DNA from: Sphingomonas beigongshangi
GTDB taxonomy: Bacteria; Pseudomonadota; Alphaproteobacteria; Sphingomonadales; Sphingomonadaceae
NCBI RefSeq assembly: GCF_016820445.1
Contig: NZ_JADHDT010000001.1
Coordinates: forward strand, 1 to 64,000
DNA: 64,000 bases
Reading direction: 5' to 3'
The stretch's first letter is position 1; every line of letters begins with the position of its first letter. This document shows, one piece after another, positions 37,855-46,181 of the stretch. The position numbers were made by a program, and so were the translations under genes. Below the pieces are notes generated by a model. It made no database searches. It saw only the letters and a list, made by a program, of their open reading frames with translations, and was not told the origin of the DNA.

Positions 37855-38622
37855 ATGTCACCCTTGGCCATGCCCAACACCGCGCCCAATCCGCTCGTCG
37901 CTCGATTGTGCCGCTACGTCCGGCTTTCCGAAGCCGAGCAGACGGTCGTCGACAAGGCCGTGGCCGGTCCTGAGATTGCCGTCCGTCAGCGCCGGGACCT
38001 GATCCGTGAAGGCGACCGGCCACGCGGCGTCCCCCTGATCGTGGAAGGCTGGGCGTTTCGCTACAAGACGCTGGAGGACGGCCGACGCCAGATCATGTCG
38101 ATCCACCTGCCCGGGGACCTTTGCGACATTCATGGATATATTCTCGACGAGATGGATCATTCGATCGGCGCGCTCACCCCGGTCCGCTATGTCGAATTAT
38201 CGCCCGATCGCATCGACATGATGACGGGCTACAGTATCCCCCTGACGCGCGCCCTGTGGTGGGACGCGTTGACTAAAGCGGCGACCTCGCGAGAATGGAT
38301 CGTCAACCTGGGGCAGCGCGACGCGCTGGAGCGGCTGGCCCACCTCTTCTGTGAGCTCTTCTTCCGCTTGCGGGCGGTGGGTCTCGTCGCCGGGCACAGC
38401 TGCGACATCCCGCTGACACAGACCGATCTGGCGGAAACCACGGGGATGACGCCGGTCCACGTCAATCGCATGGTCCAGGAGCTACGAGGGCGCGGCCTCA
38501 TCCGCTGGAAGGGCGGCGAATTCGAGGCGCTCGATCTCGAGGGCCTGTGCGACGTCGCGATGTTCAGCCCGGACTATCTCCATCTCGATCAGGCGGGCCG
38601 CAGCCCGGACCATGATGGTTGA
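37855..38622 (+). CDS. Crp/Fnr-family transcription regulator
   Basis: A 255-residue regulator. N-terminal cyclic-nucleotide-type beta-roll (about 20-140), long dimer helix, then the winged helix (about 185-240) with DLAETTGMTPVHVNRMVQELRGRGLI. Cysteines typical of Fnr are missing from the N-terminus, so it does not look like an oxygen-sensing Fe-S protein. TATACT at 37848-37853 looks like a -10 box; if used, translation would begin at the second ATG (37870). The end overlaps the kinase gene by 11 bp. Confidence 0.88.
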   Translation: MSPLAMPNTAPNPLVARLCRYVRLSEAEQTVVDKAVAGPEIAVRQRRDLIREGDRPRGVPLIVEGWAFRYKTLEDGRRQIMSIHLPGDLCDIHGYILDEMDHSIGALTPVRYVELSPDRIDMMTGYSIPLTRALWWDALTKAATSREWIVNLGQRDALERLAHLFCELFFRLRAVGLVAGHSCDIPLTQTDLAETTGMTPVHVNRMVQELRGRGLIRWKGGEFEALDLEGLCDVAMFSPDYLHLDQAGRSPDHDG

Positions 38623-39601
38623 GCCCGTCGATCCGGCCGCCCCATCGCCGCTCGCGTTCCCGCAGCCGGGCTGGCGCGGCACGGCGGACGGACGTTGCAT
38701 ATGGATAGCGCCGTGGTGGCATGCGCTGACGGGCCAGGATGCCAGCCTGTCGCTCGACAGAGGCTGGATCGACCACATCCATCCTGACGACCGCGCCGCG
38801 CTTGCGACGATGTGGCGGGGCGCGCAGGCGGAAGGCAGCGGCGTCGTCGACTTGCGCGTCACGCTGGCCGGTACGCGCGGCTACCGCTGGCTCCGCATCC
38901 AGACGATGCGCGAGGAGCATGACGGGGTGGCGACGTGGATCGCGAGCGCGGTGGACATCGACGATCTGCGACGTCGGCTCGATCGCGAGCGGACGCGTCG
39001 CCTCGCCCTGCAGCATCGCGTCCGCAACACGCTGTCGGTGATACGCTCGGTCGCACGCCGCACGGCGGAGACCAGCGAGACGGTGGACGATTATCGCGCG
39101 CGATTTGACGGACGCCTCGCCGCCTTCGCACGCGCGCAGGGCCATATCCTGCGCGGCGACGAACAGGGCACCGATCTGGAGGCGCTGCTCGCCGACGAAC
39201 TGCTCGCGAACCAGGCGGGATATCGCAATCGCGTCAGCTATGGCGGCCCGGAAGTCCGGCTGCCGCCACGGCTCACCGATCAGCTCGGGCTGGCGCTGCA
39301 CGAACTGGTTGCGAATGCGGTCCAATTCGGTGCGCTCGCCCGCGAAGGCGGCCGGATCGCGATCCACTGGTCGCTCGACTCGCAGGGCGACGCCCTACGG
39401 CTCCGCCTTGTCTGGGACGAGGACGTGCCGGACGGCGGCATCATCCCGCCCGCTGGCGAAGGCTTCGGCCTGGAACTGCTGACACGCAGCCTGCTCTATG
39501 AGATCGACGCGGCGGTGACGCTCGATTTCCGGCCGGGGGGCCTGCTCTGCGCCATGGAGATTCCGCTACCGACAGCCCCGGGATCCGCCGCCCGGATATG
39601 A
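38612..39601 (+). CDS. PAS-domain HWE histidine kinase
   Basis: A 329-residue soluble kinase. PAS domain at about residues 20-118; phospho-acceptor H135 in LALQHRVRNTL; N-box LALHELVANAVQFGAL; W-x-E in LVWDED, the features that define the HWE family. No membrane segment, so the sensed cue is cytoplasmic. It overlaps the Crp/Fnr gene by 11 bp. Regulator and kinase are probably one unit. Confidence 0.92.
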   Translation: MMVEPVDPAAPSPLAFPQPGWRGTADGRCIWIAPWWHALTGQDASLSLDRGWIDHIHPDDRAALATMWRGAQAEGSGVVDLRVTLAGTRGYRWLRIQTMREEHDGVATWIASAVDIDDLRRRLDRERTRRLALQHRVRNTLSVIRSVARRTAETSETVDDYRARFDGRLAAFARAQGHILRGDEQGTDLEALLADELLANQAGYRNRVSYGGPEVRLPPRLTDQLGLALHELVANAVQFGALAREGGRIAIHWSLDSQGDALRLRLVWDEDVPDGGIIPPAGEGFGLELLTRSLLYEIDAAVTLDFRPGGLLCAMEIPLPTAPGSAARI

Positions 39602-39715
39602 TCGAGCCGGGCAATGGCGCCGCGACGCCACGTTCGAGGGAACGGCGCTGCGTCATCATTTGAAGGCGCAAACTGCCTCCGGGCCGGCACCGCTTCCCCG
39701 CGATTGGCTCAGCCT

Positions 39716-40498
39716 CTAGTCGCGATAGCTCGGATCGATCCGGTCGAGCTTGCGCAACAGCGCCGGCCAGGCGAGCGCCTGCGCCAGCATCCCCATGCCC
39801 TTCGGGCTGGACTGTTGCGCGACCTTCTCCTCCACGCCTTGCGGCGGCGTGTTGAGGTTCTCGCGCCCTGCCGACAACATCAGCACCTGCGCCTCGCAGG
39901 CGCGTTCGAGGAAATACAGGCGGACGAAGCACGCGCCCACGGTCTCACCGACCGCCAGCGTGCCGTGGTTGCGCAGGATCATCGCATTGCGCGCGCCCAG
40001 ATCGGCGACCAGCCGCTCGCGTTCATCCAGATCGGTCGCAATGCCCTCATAGTCGTGATAGGCGACGTCGTGACTGGCGATCATCGCGGTCTGCGTGTGC
40101 GGCAGCAGTCCGAACTCCATCGCACTCACCGCCTGGCCATGCGGGGTATGCAGATGCATCACGGCCGCGGCGTCCTCCCGCGCCATGTGGATCGCCGAAT
40201 GGATCGTGAACCCAGCGGGGTTGACGGGATGGCTGCTCGGTCCGACCGGCGCGCCGTTCACGTCGATCTTGACCAGGCTCGACGCGGTGATCTCCTCGAA
40301 CATCATGTCATAGGGGTTGATCAGGAAATGATGCTCCGGCCCCGGCACGCGTGCCGACAGATGCGTGAAGATCAGATCGTCCCAGCCGTACAGGGCGACC
40401 AGCCGATAGGCGGCGGCAAGGTCGACGCGCGCCTGCCATTCGCCTGGGCTCATCGTCGCCGATCGTGAATCGGGCATCGGGGCGGTTACGGTCGCCAT
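39716..40498 (-). CDS. Class II aldolase/adducin family protein
   Basis: A 260-residue protein. The zinc histidines appear in MHLHTPHGQAV and in the later RNHGTLAVG. The front has a family-typical LAAAYRLVALYGWDDLIFTHLSARVPG. Known members cleave or epimerise sugar phosphates, but the adducin-like bacterial branch has mostly unknown substrates. Not in an obvious operon. Confidence 0.85.
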   Translation of the reverse strand: MATVTAPMPDSRSATMSPGEWQARVDLAAAYRLVALYGWDDLIFTHLSARVPGPEHHFLINPYDMMFEEITASSLVKIDVNGAPVGPSSHPVNPAGFTIHSAIHMAREDAAAVMHLHTPHGQAVSAMEFGLLPHTQTAMIASHDVAYHDYEGIATDLDERERLVADLGARNAMILRNHGTLAVGETVGACFVRLYFLERACEAQVLMLSAGRENLNTPPQGVEEKVAQQSSPKGMGMLAQALAWPALLRKLDRIDPSYRD

Positions 40499-40666
40499 GG
40501 CATCTCTCCGGTTGTTCTTTGCTACCGATACTATCGCGTCGCGCCGGACCCGGCAATCGCGCCCGTAACGGGCTCACCTAATACAGGTAAACGCGATTTG
40601 CGCCAAAATATCGTATGAAGACATGGTGTTGGCCCAAGCGTGCCGAAACCGCGACCGGAGACTGCC

Positions 40667-40870
40667 ATGTCCACCACCAACTCGTCGACGACCGATGCCC
40701 AGCGGCATCAGGCCTATTACGAACATCGCGAACGCCAGGAGCGCGCGTTGGCGTTGCACGCCGGTTCGCCCGAGGGGCGCATCGTCCATCTTCAGCTGGC
40801 GGATCGCTATGCCGCGCTCGCTCAGGATCAAGCCGCCGGACGACGCTCACGCCTGACGATTCAGGTCTGA
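40667..40870 (+). CDS. Hypothetical small protein
   Basis: A 67-residue hydrophilic protein; the start at 40667 has GGAG 6 bp upstream. Sequence has many His/Arg/Glu/Gln (AYYEHRERQERALALHAG) and a helical AVHLQ-like middle (IVHLQLADRYAALAQDQA). I do not recognise the family. The good ribosome binding site and codon use support a real gene. Confidence 0.6.
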   Translation: MSTTNSSTTDAQRHQAYYEHRERQERALALHAGSPEGRIVHLQLADRYAALAQDQAAGRRSRLTIQV

Positions 40871-41004
40871 GGACCGGGCCGGGCGATTCCCCGTGACAAG
40901 CGGATCGATCGACGGGCTCTGCCGGAGCTGACCGCATCGAGACGCGGAGAGCGCGCCGCCAAACGCACGAAACGGGTCTGCCGGGCGGCGCAAGACCGTC
41001 AATG

Positions 41005-41400
41005 GGGGAAGGTCCGGAGGGTTCTGTTGCCCGGCCCCTCCGGCGGCCGCTGGAATCCCCTTCTGTTGCCCGGTGGGGTCCGACCGCGCTATTTTGGAGT
41101 AACCTTAGGCCGCGAGGCCCTCAGTTACGCCGCAATCGCGAGTGCTTCGTTATCGTTGGCACTTGTGTAATGGGCCGTTGCGGTGGTCCCATTCCGAGCG
41201 AAAACAGCGCCTTTCAACACACGTCGATCCTGGTTCGGCCCCATCAGCGAAGCTGAGCCACCGTGCTTCCTCAAAGCGATACCTTTGATGAAGCCCGCGG
41301 GTGGCATGCATCGAGCATGGCACCCTGTCGTTCAGCTGCGATGGTGGAGCCGCCGGGTACTGCCCCCGGGTCCGCTGCGTCTATTATACGCCGCAGTTTA
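41005..41400 (-). ncRNA. ssrA: tmRNA, circularly permuted two-piece (alphaproteobacterial)
   Basis: Read on the minus strand. The acceptor piece ends at 41342 with CCA; its T-arm has the 5-bp stem CCGGG/CCCGG and the 7-nt loop GGCAGTA (41353-41369), and the strand CGGCTCC (41346-41352) pairs fully, with one G-U, with GGGGCCG at the 5' end of the coding piece (41236-41242). About 99 nt between them should be removed. The coding piece continues GAACCAGGATCGACG, the tag frame at 41125-41160, then two hairpins with the same CCGGGCAACAGAA loop (one with CCGGAGGG/CCCTCCGG stem, 41014-41043). It frees stalled ribosomes and tags proteins for proteolysis. Outer limits are approximate. Confidence 0.93.
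41125..41160 (-). other. tmRNA proteolysis tag reading frame
   Basis: Resume codon GCC at 41158-41160, then codons for a tag that reads ANDNEALAIAA, and TAA at 41125-41127. The C-terminal small hydrophobic residues fit recognition by ClpXP, and the initial A(A)ND fits alphaproteobacterial tags. The longer open frame running into it is not a protein gene. Confidence 0.9.
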
Positions 41401-41534
41401 TCGCCATAGCCGGCTGGAAGCCGACGCGATCGATATAGTCGCGCCGCCTGCCGGCCGCAATGGCTGCCCGATCAGTGCGCGATCGGGCCGATCCACGCCT
41501 TTCGCTTGCCACAATAAGCGCATAGGGGGCGACC

Positions 41535-41966
41535 ATGTTGACCCAGCGTTCACGCTACGCGCTGCGCGCGATGCTGTTCCTCGCCGAAGCACCGCCCGCC
41601 AGCCCGCCCATTCCGATGACCCGCATCGCGGCGGAGGCGAACGTACCGCGCAAGTTTCTGGAGCTGATCCTCGCCGACCTGCGCGACGCCGGGCTGCTGC
41701 ACAGCCACCGGGGCAAGATGGGCGGGTATCTGCTCGCGCGCCCGCGCCACCTCATCTCGCTCGGCGACGTCATCCGCACGATCGAGGGGCCACTCGCGCT
41801 CGTGCCCTGCGTCAGCCGGACCGCATACCGGCCGTGCAAGGATTGCAAGAGCGAGGCGGATTGCGCGATCCGCCACGCGATGATGCGCGTGCGGGACGAG
41901 ACCGCCCGCATCCTCGACGGCACCAGCCTTGCGGACGCGACCGCGCGGGATCTGGCGGCGGCGTAA
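41535..41966 (+). CDS. Rrf2-family transcription regulator
   Basis: A 143-residue winged-helix regulator: MLTQRSRYALRAMLFLA start, recognition region NVPRKFLELILADLRDAGLL, HRGKMGGYLLAR wing. Four cysteines, C92, C101, C104 and C110 (PCVSRTAYRPCKDCKSEADC), could hold an Fe-S cluster, although the spacing is not that of IscR. Target genes are not visible, and it stands alone, convergent with mscL. Confidence 0.9.
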   Translation: MLTQRSRYALRAMLFLAEAPPASPPIPMTRIAAEANVPRKFLELILADLRDAGLLHSHRGKMGGYLLARPRHLISLGDVIRTIEGPLALVPCVSRTAYRPCKDCKSEADCAIRHAMMRVRDETARILDGTSLADATARDLAAA

Positions 41967-41990
41967 CGCGCCGCCGCCCGCCGCAGCGAC

Positions 41991-42449
41991 TCAGACGCGC
42001 GGCCGCGCCTTGAGCTCGTCGCGAATCTCGCGCAGCAACGCGACCTCCGCCGCCTCCGGCGCGGGCACAGCCGCCGCCGCTTCCGCCTTCTGCCGTTCCA
42101 GCAGGCCGGTCGCGCGGTTCACCGTGCGGACGATGAGGAAGATGATGAAGGCGATGATCACGAAGTTGACGAACTGCGTGACGAACTCGCCGTACCCGAG
42201 CAGCGGGACGCCCGCCTTCTTCAGCGCGGCATAATCGGTCGGCGATCCCTTGTAGGTCGTGGGGATCGGCCCGAGCTGGATGAAGTAGCTGGAAAAATCG
42301 AGGCCGCCGAAGATCTTGCCGATGATCGGCATCAGAACGTCCTCGGTCAGCGACGTGACGATCTTGCCGAACGCGGCGCCGATGATCACCGCCACGGCCA
42401 GGTCGAGAACGTTGCCGCGCGCGATGAAGGCCCTGAATTCCTTGAACAT
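41991..42449 (-). CDS. mscL: Large-conductance mechanosensitive channel
   Basis: A 152-residue channel that opens under membrane tension during osmotic downshift. N-terminal FKEFRAFIARGNVLDLAVAV and TM1 with GAAFGKIVTSL, a periplasmic loop (about 50-85), TM2 (FVNFVIIAFIIFLIVRTVN) and a helical C-terminal bundle (LLREIRDEL). Typical length. Confidence 0.97.
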   Translation of the reverse strand: MFKEFRAFIARGNVLDLAVAVIIGAAFGKIVTSLTEDVLMPIIGKIFGGLDFSSYFIQLGPIPTTYKGSPTDYAALKKAGVPLLGYGEFVTQFVNFVIIAFIIFLIVRTVNRATGLLERQKAEAAAAVPAPEAAEVALLREIRDELKARPRV

Positions 42450-42578
42450 GCTGCCACCCCTCTGCTCGTTGCATGGACGGCGGCGAGCTTAGGCAGCGAT
42501 TCCCCCTTCGCCAAGCGTCACAACTGTCCTATATCACTAGGACAGAACCAGCGGGTTCGATCCTTTTGGAGGGTGTTC

Positions 42579-43178
42579 ATGCCGTCGTTTCGTTCCGTCA
42601 CCGCGCCGATCGCCAGCGTCGTCCTCGTCGCCAGCCTGTCCGGCTGCGGCCTCAACTCGGTTCCCACCGCCGAGGAGAACGTGAAGGCACGCTGGGCCGA
42701 CGTCCAGAACGACTATCAGCGCCGCGCCGACCTGATCCCCAATCTCGTCTCGACGGTAAAGGCCGCCGGCGCGCAGGAGAAGGACATCCTGGTCCAGGTG
42801 ACGCAGGCGCGCGCCGACGCGAACCGCGTGCAGGTGTCGGGCGATCAGCTCACCGACCCGGCCAAGGTCCAGCAGTACGAGCGTGCGCAGAACAACGTGA
42901 CCATGTCGCTGCAGCGGCTGCAGGAGGCCTATCCCGAGCTGAAGAGCCAGGGCAATTACACCACGCTGATGAGCCAGCTGGAAGGCACGGAGAACCGCAT
43001 CGCCATCGCGCGCCGCGATTATAACGAGGCGGTGCAGCAGTATAACACGCGCATCCGCACCTTCCCCGACGCGATCGGCGCGCGCATCTTCTACGGCGCC
43101 AAGCCGGTGACGCCGTTCAGCGCGACCACGCCGGGCGCGGATCGCGCGCCGACGGTCAACTTCGGGAATGCGAGCTGA
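42579..43178 (+). CDS. lemA: LemA-family lipoprotein
   Basis: A 199-residue protein; ATG at 42579 is 5 bp after GGAGGG. The lipobox LSGC puts the lipidated cysteine at residue 23. The rest is a helical LemA domain with ENVKARWADVQNDYQRRADLIPNLV and a C-terminal FYGAKPVTPF segment. LemA proteins have membrane/secretion-related but poorly defined roles. First of a four-gene operon; the next gene begins 5 bp after it. Confidence 0.92.
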   Translation: MPSFRSVTAPIASVVLVASLSGCGLNSVPTAEENVKARWADVQNDYQRRADLIPNLVSTVKAAGAQEKDILVQVTQARADANRVQVSGDQLTDPAKVQQYERAQNNVTMSLQRLQEAYPELKSQGNYTTLMSQLEGTENRIAIARRDYNEAVQQYNTRIRTFPDAIGARIFYGAKPVTPFSATTPGADRAPTVNFGNAS

Positions 43179-43183
43179 CGGCG

Positions 43184-44098
43184 ATGCGCCCTCCCCTCGT
43201 TCGCTTCGCAGCGGCGCTGCTCGCCTTCGCGGGCGCGCTGCTGCTCGGCCTCGTGCCGGCGAGCGCGCAGACGCTGCCGAAATTCACCGGCCTCGTCGTC
43301 GATGCCGCCAACGTACTGCCGCCGCAGACCAAGGCGGACCTGACGGCGAAGCTGGAAGCGTTGCAGCGCGACACCAAGCGCCAGCTGGTGGTCGCGACGA
43401 TTCCCGATCTGCAGGGCTATCCGATCGAGGATTACGGCAACGCCCTGATCCGCGGCTGGGGTGTCGGGCTGAAGGGTGTCGACACTGGCGCGATCCTGTT
43501 CATCGCGCCCAACGAGCCGCCCGGCCATCGCGGCCCGCGGATCGAGGTTGGCTACGGCCTCGAGCCGATCATCACCGACGCCCTATCGAGCGTCATCATC
43601 AACCAGCAGATGATGCCCAAGCTGAAGGCGGGCGACGTGCCCGGCGCGATGACCGCCGGTACCGACGCGCTGATCCAGCAATTGCGCGCCAATCCCGACG
43701 AGGCGAAGGCGCGCACGGATGCCGCGATCAAGGAGTTTGACGCGACGCATCGCCGCGCGTCCGGAACGCGAGGCGGCGGCGTGCCGATCGGCCTGATCTT
43801 CTGGGGGATCATCCTGCTTTTCGTGGTCGTGCCGATGATCGTCGGCCGGCGCCGCAGCGCGGGCCCATGGGGCCGGCGCTACGATGACGGCGGCGGCAGC
43901 GCGCTTCCGATCGTGCTCTGGTCGATCGCCAACGAGCTCGGCCGCGCCGCCAGCAACCGTGACGACGACGATCGCGGCGGCTGGGGCGGCGGCGGCGGTT
44001 GGGGCGGCGGCGGCTCGGACGGCAGCTGGGGGGGCGGCGGCTTTACCGGCGGCGGCGGCGGATCGGGTGGCGGCGGCGGCGCGTCGGGCAGTTGGTGA
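43184..44098 (+). CDS. TPM-domain membrane protein (YgcG-like)
   Basis: A 304-residue protein: signal peptide (ALLAFAGALLLGLVPASA), TPM domain (about 30-165) with TGLVVDAANVLPPQTKADLTAKL and RGWGVGLKGVDTGAILFIA, one membrane segment (VPIGLIFWGIILLFVVVPMIV), and a glycine-rich C-terminal tail (last 45 residues are nearly all G, S, W). TPM proteins usually sit with LemA, as here. The TPM domain has been linked to photosystem repair in plants and to metal or membrane stress in bacteria; role here unclear. Confidence 0.9.
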   Translation: MRPPLVRFAAALLAFAGALLLGLVPASAQTLPKFTGLVVDAANVLPPQTKADLTAKLEALQRDTKRQLVVATIPDLQGYPIEDYGNALIRGWGVGLKGVDTGAILFIAPNEPPGHRGPRIEVGYGLEPIITDALSSVIINQQMMPKLKAGDVPGAMTAGTDALIQQLRANPDEAKARTDAAIKEFDATHRRASGTRGGGVPIGLIFWGIILLFVVVPMIVGRRRSAGPWGRRYDDGGGSALPIVLWSIANELGRAASNRDDDDRGGWGGGGGWGGGGSDGSWGGGGFTGGGGGSGGGGGASGSW

Positions 44099-44111
44099 GG
44101 CGGAGGAACCG

Positions 44112-44783
44112 ATGCACTTGACCGAAGCCGATCGCGCCCGCGTCGCGCAGGCCGTGGCGGACGCGGAGCGCAACACCGCGGGCGAGATCGTTACCGTCGT
44201 GACGCGGCGTTCCGATGCCTATCACGACGTCGGCCTGCACTGGGCGGTGCTCGCGATGCTGCTGGCGCTCGCGGTGCTCGCCTGGCGGCCGGAGGCAGCG
44301 GTGTGGGCGCACGGCCTTGTCGCCGATCCCTGGGCGAGCGCCCCCTCCCCCGGCGGCCTGTTCACCGTCGCGCTCGTGCTTCTCGCCATCGTGTTCCTGG
44401 TCGTGCGCCTCGCCCTCGCCTGGATGCCGCTGCGCCTCGCCTTGACGCCGGCACCGACCAAGACGCGCCGAGTCCACGCCCGCGCGCTGACGCTGTTCCG
44501 TGCCGCCGCCGAGGCGCGGACGCGCGATGCGACGGGTGTGCTCATCTACCTGTCGCTCGACGAGCGGCGTGCGGAGATCATCGCCGATCGCGCGATCCAC
44601 ACGCGGGTCGCGCCCGACGTCTGGGGGGCGGCGATGGCGGCGCTCGTCGCCGGCATGCGCGATGGCCGCCCCGGCGAGGGCATGGCCGCCGCCGTCGCGC
44701 GGGTGGGCAATGTGCTCGCCGAACATTTTCCGCCGCGCGCCGACGACACCAACGAACTGCCGGATCGTTTGATCGAGCTATGA
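44112..44783 (+). CDS. TPM-domain protein (short, two-membrane-segment)
   Basis: A 223-residue protein that begins with the TPM-like start TEADRARVAQAVADAERNTAGEIVTVV, then two membrane helices (about 45-60 and 80-100) and a second half (RDATGVLIYLSLDERRAEIIADRAIH). It has GGAGG 6 bp before the ATG and overlaps the Nudix gene by four bases (ATGA). The pair of TPM proteins behind lemA is a common module in this group. Confidence 0.88.
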   Translation: MHLTEADRARVAQAVADAERNTAGEIVTVVTRRSDAYHDVGLHWAVLAMLLALAVLAWRPEAAVWAHGLVADPWASAPSPGGLFTVALVLLAIVFLVVRLALAWMPLRLALTPAPTKTRRVHARALTLFRAAAEARTRDATGVLIYLSLDERRAEIIADRAIHTRVAPDVWGAAMAALVAGMRDGRPGEGMAAAVARVGNVLAEHFPPRADDTNELPDRLIEL

Positions 44784-45328
44784 CCATCGAAACCAGGACG
44801 GACGACGCCGCCCGCACCATGTGGGAAGGCAAGTATCTCAGCGTGCGCCAGCAGGGCAGCTGGGAATATGCCGAGCGGCGCGGCGGCATCGACGCGGCGG
44901 TGATCGTCGCGCTCGACGGAGAGGGCCAGCTGATCCTCGTCGAGCAATATCGCATCCCGATCGGCCGCCCCTGCCTGGAACTGCCCGCCGGTCTCGTCGG
45001 CGACACGGAATCGGGCGAGAGCATCGCCGATGCCGCCCGCCGCGAGCTGGAGGAGGAGACCGGCTATCACGCCGCCATCGTCGAGGAGCGTGGCCAGTTT
45101 TATTCCTCGCCCGGCATGACGTCGGAGGCCTTCACGCTGGTCGTCGCGACCGGCCTGACCCGGACGGGCGACGGCGGCGGCGATCATGACGAGAATATCA
45201 CGGTCCACCGCGTGCCGCTGGACGCCGTCGCCGGGTTCGTCGCCGAACAGCGCCGCGCGGGCATGGGCATCGACGCCAAGCTGCTGCTCGTGCTGGGCGG
45301 CGGATTGCTCGACGAGCTGCGCGACTGA
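44780..45328 (+). CDS. Nudix hydrolase, ADP-ribose pyrophosphatase-like
   Basis: A 182-residue Nudix enzyme. Nudix box: GDTESGESIADAARRELEEETGY, with catalytic glutamates in REL-EE-TG. The start at 44780 overlaps the upstream gene (ATGA). WEYAERRGGIDAAVIVAL and LVEQYRIPIGRPCLELPAG match the ADP-ribose branch. It hydrolyses nucleoside diphosphate-X compounds, probably ADP-ribose, to AMP and a phosphorylated sugar. Confidence 0.92.
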   Translation: MTIETRTDDAARTMWEGKYLSVRQQGSWEYAERRGGIDAAVIVALDGEGQLILVEQYRIPIGRPCLELPAGLVGDTESGESIADAARRELEEETGYHAAIVEERGQFYSSPGMTSEAFTLVVATGLTRTGDGGGDHDENITVHRVPLDAVAGFVAEQRRAGMGIDAKLLLVLGGGLLDELRD

Positions 45329-45458
45329 CGATAGCCGCCGGCGCGGGCTTCGTCTCCGGCTGCGACGGGACGCGCGCGCCGGCGCCGGCGTGGCCTGTTC
45401 GACGTCGACCGGGGTCACCCCCTTGCCGCCCCCGCCCCCCGGGGCCTAGAGCCGCGGC

Positions 45459-46181
45459 ATGACCGAAACGCCCCGTCCCCGCCTTGCCTACCACCACACG
45501 CAGGGGACCGGCCCAACCGTCATCTTCCTGCCCGGCTATGCCTCCGACATGAGCGGCACCAAGGCGGTCGCGCTGGAAAACTGGGCGAAGGCACGGAGCC
45601 AGGCGTTCCTGCGCTTCGATTATGCCGGCTGCGGCCATAGCGAGGGCGCGTTCGAAGACCAGACGCTGGCCGGATGGCGCGACGACGTGCTTGCGATGAT
45701 CGACGAAGTGGCCGGCGGCGACGTCGTACTGGTCGGCTCGTCGATGGGCGGCTGGCTGATGCTGCTCGCGGCCCGCGCGCGGCCCGACCGCGTCAAGGCC
45801 TTGGTCGGCATCGCCCCCGCCCCGGACTTCACCGACTGGGGCTTCTCGATGGACGAGAAGATGGCGATACTGCAGACCGGCCGGCTGGAGCGCGCCAATC
45901 CCTATGGTCCCGAGCCGACCGTCTACACGCGCGGCTTCTTCACCTCGGGCGAGGCGAACCGGCTGATGTTCGGCCAGATCGCGATCGACGGTCCGGTGCG
46001 GCTGGTGCAGGGACAGCGCGATCCCGACGTACCGTGGCAGCGCACCTGCCATCTGGCCGAGCTGCTCCGTTCAGCGGACGTGCAGACGTGGCTGGTCAAG
46101 GACGGCGACCACCGCCTGTCCCGCGATACCGACGTCGCGCTGATCATTCGGGCGGTCGAGGACGTGCTGCACCGACTATGA
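45459..46181 (+). CDS. Alpha/beta hydrolase
   Basis: A 240-residue serine hydrolase. Nucleophile elbow GSSMGG (Ser near residue 95), oxyanion FLPGYASDMSG, FDYAGCGHSEG, and the Asp/His pair in GQRDPDVPW and DGDHRLS complete the fold. It resembles bacterial relatives of ABHD10 and palmitoyl thioesterases, so a thioesterase or esterase role is likely. Overlaps the next gene by ATGA. Confidence 0.88.
   Translation: MTETPRPRLAYHHTQGTGPTVIFLPGYASDMSGTKAVALENWAKARSQAFLRFDYAGCGHSEGAFEDQTLAGWRDDVLAMIDEVAGGDVVLVGSSMGGWLMLLAARARPDRVKALVGIAPAPDFTDWGFSMDEKMAILQTGRLERANPYGPEPTVYTRGFFTSGEANRLMFGQIAIDGPVRLVQGQRDPDVPWQRTCHLAELLRSADVQTWLVKDGDHRLSRDTDVALIIRAVEDVLHRL

Noticed and set aside
41024..41075. Direct repeat TTCTGTTGCCCGG as a CRISPR or transposon signature
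   Set aside because: Both copies are loops of tmRNA hairpins on the minus strand, with no further copies.
41125..41307. 60-residue reverse protein ending ANDNEALAIAA
   Set aside because: Only the last 11 codons are translated, as the tmRNA tag; the rest is tmRNA and its intervening segment.
43884..44111. N-terminal extension of the second TPM protein
   Set aside because: Overlaps the glycine-rich tail of the first TPM gene in another frame; the ATG at 44112 has GGAGG before it.
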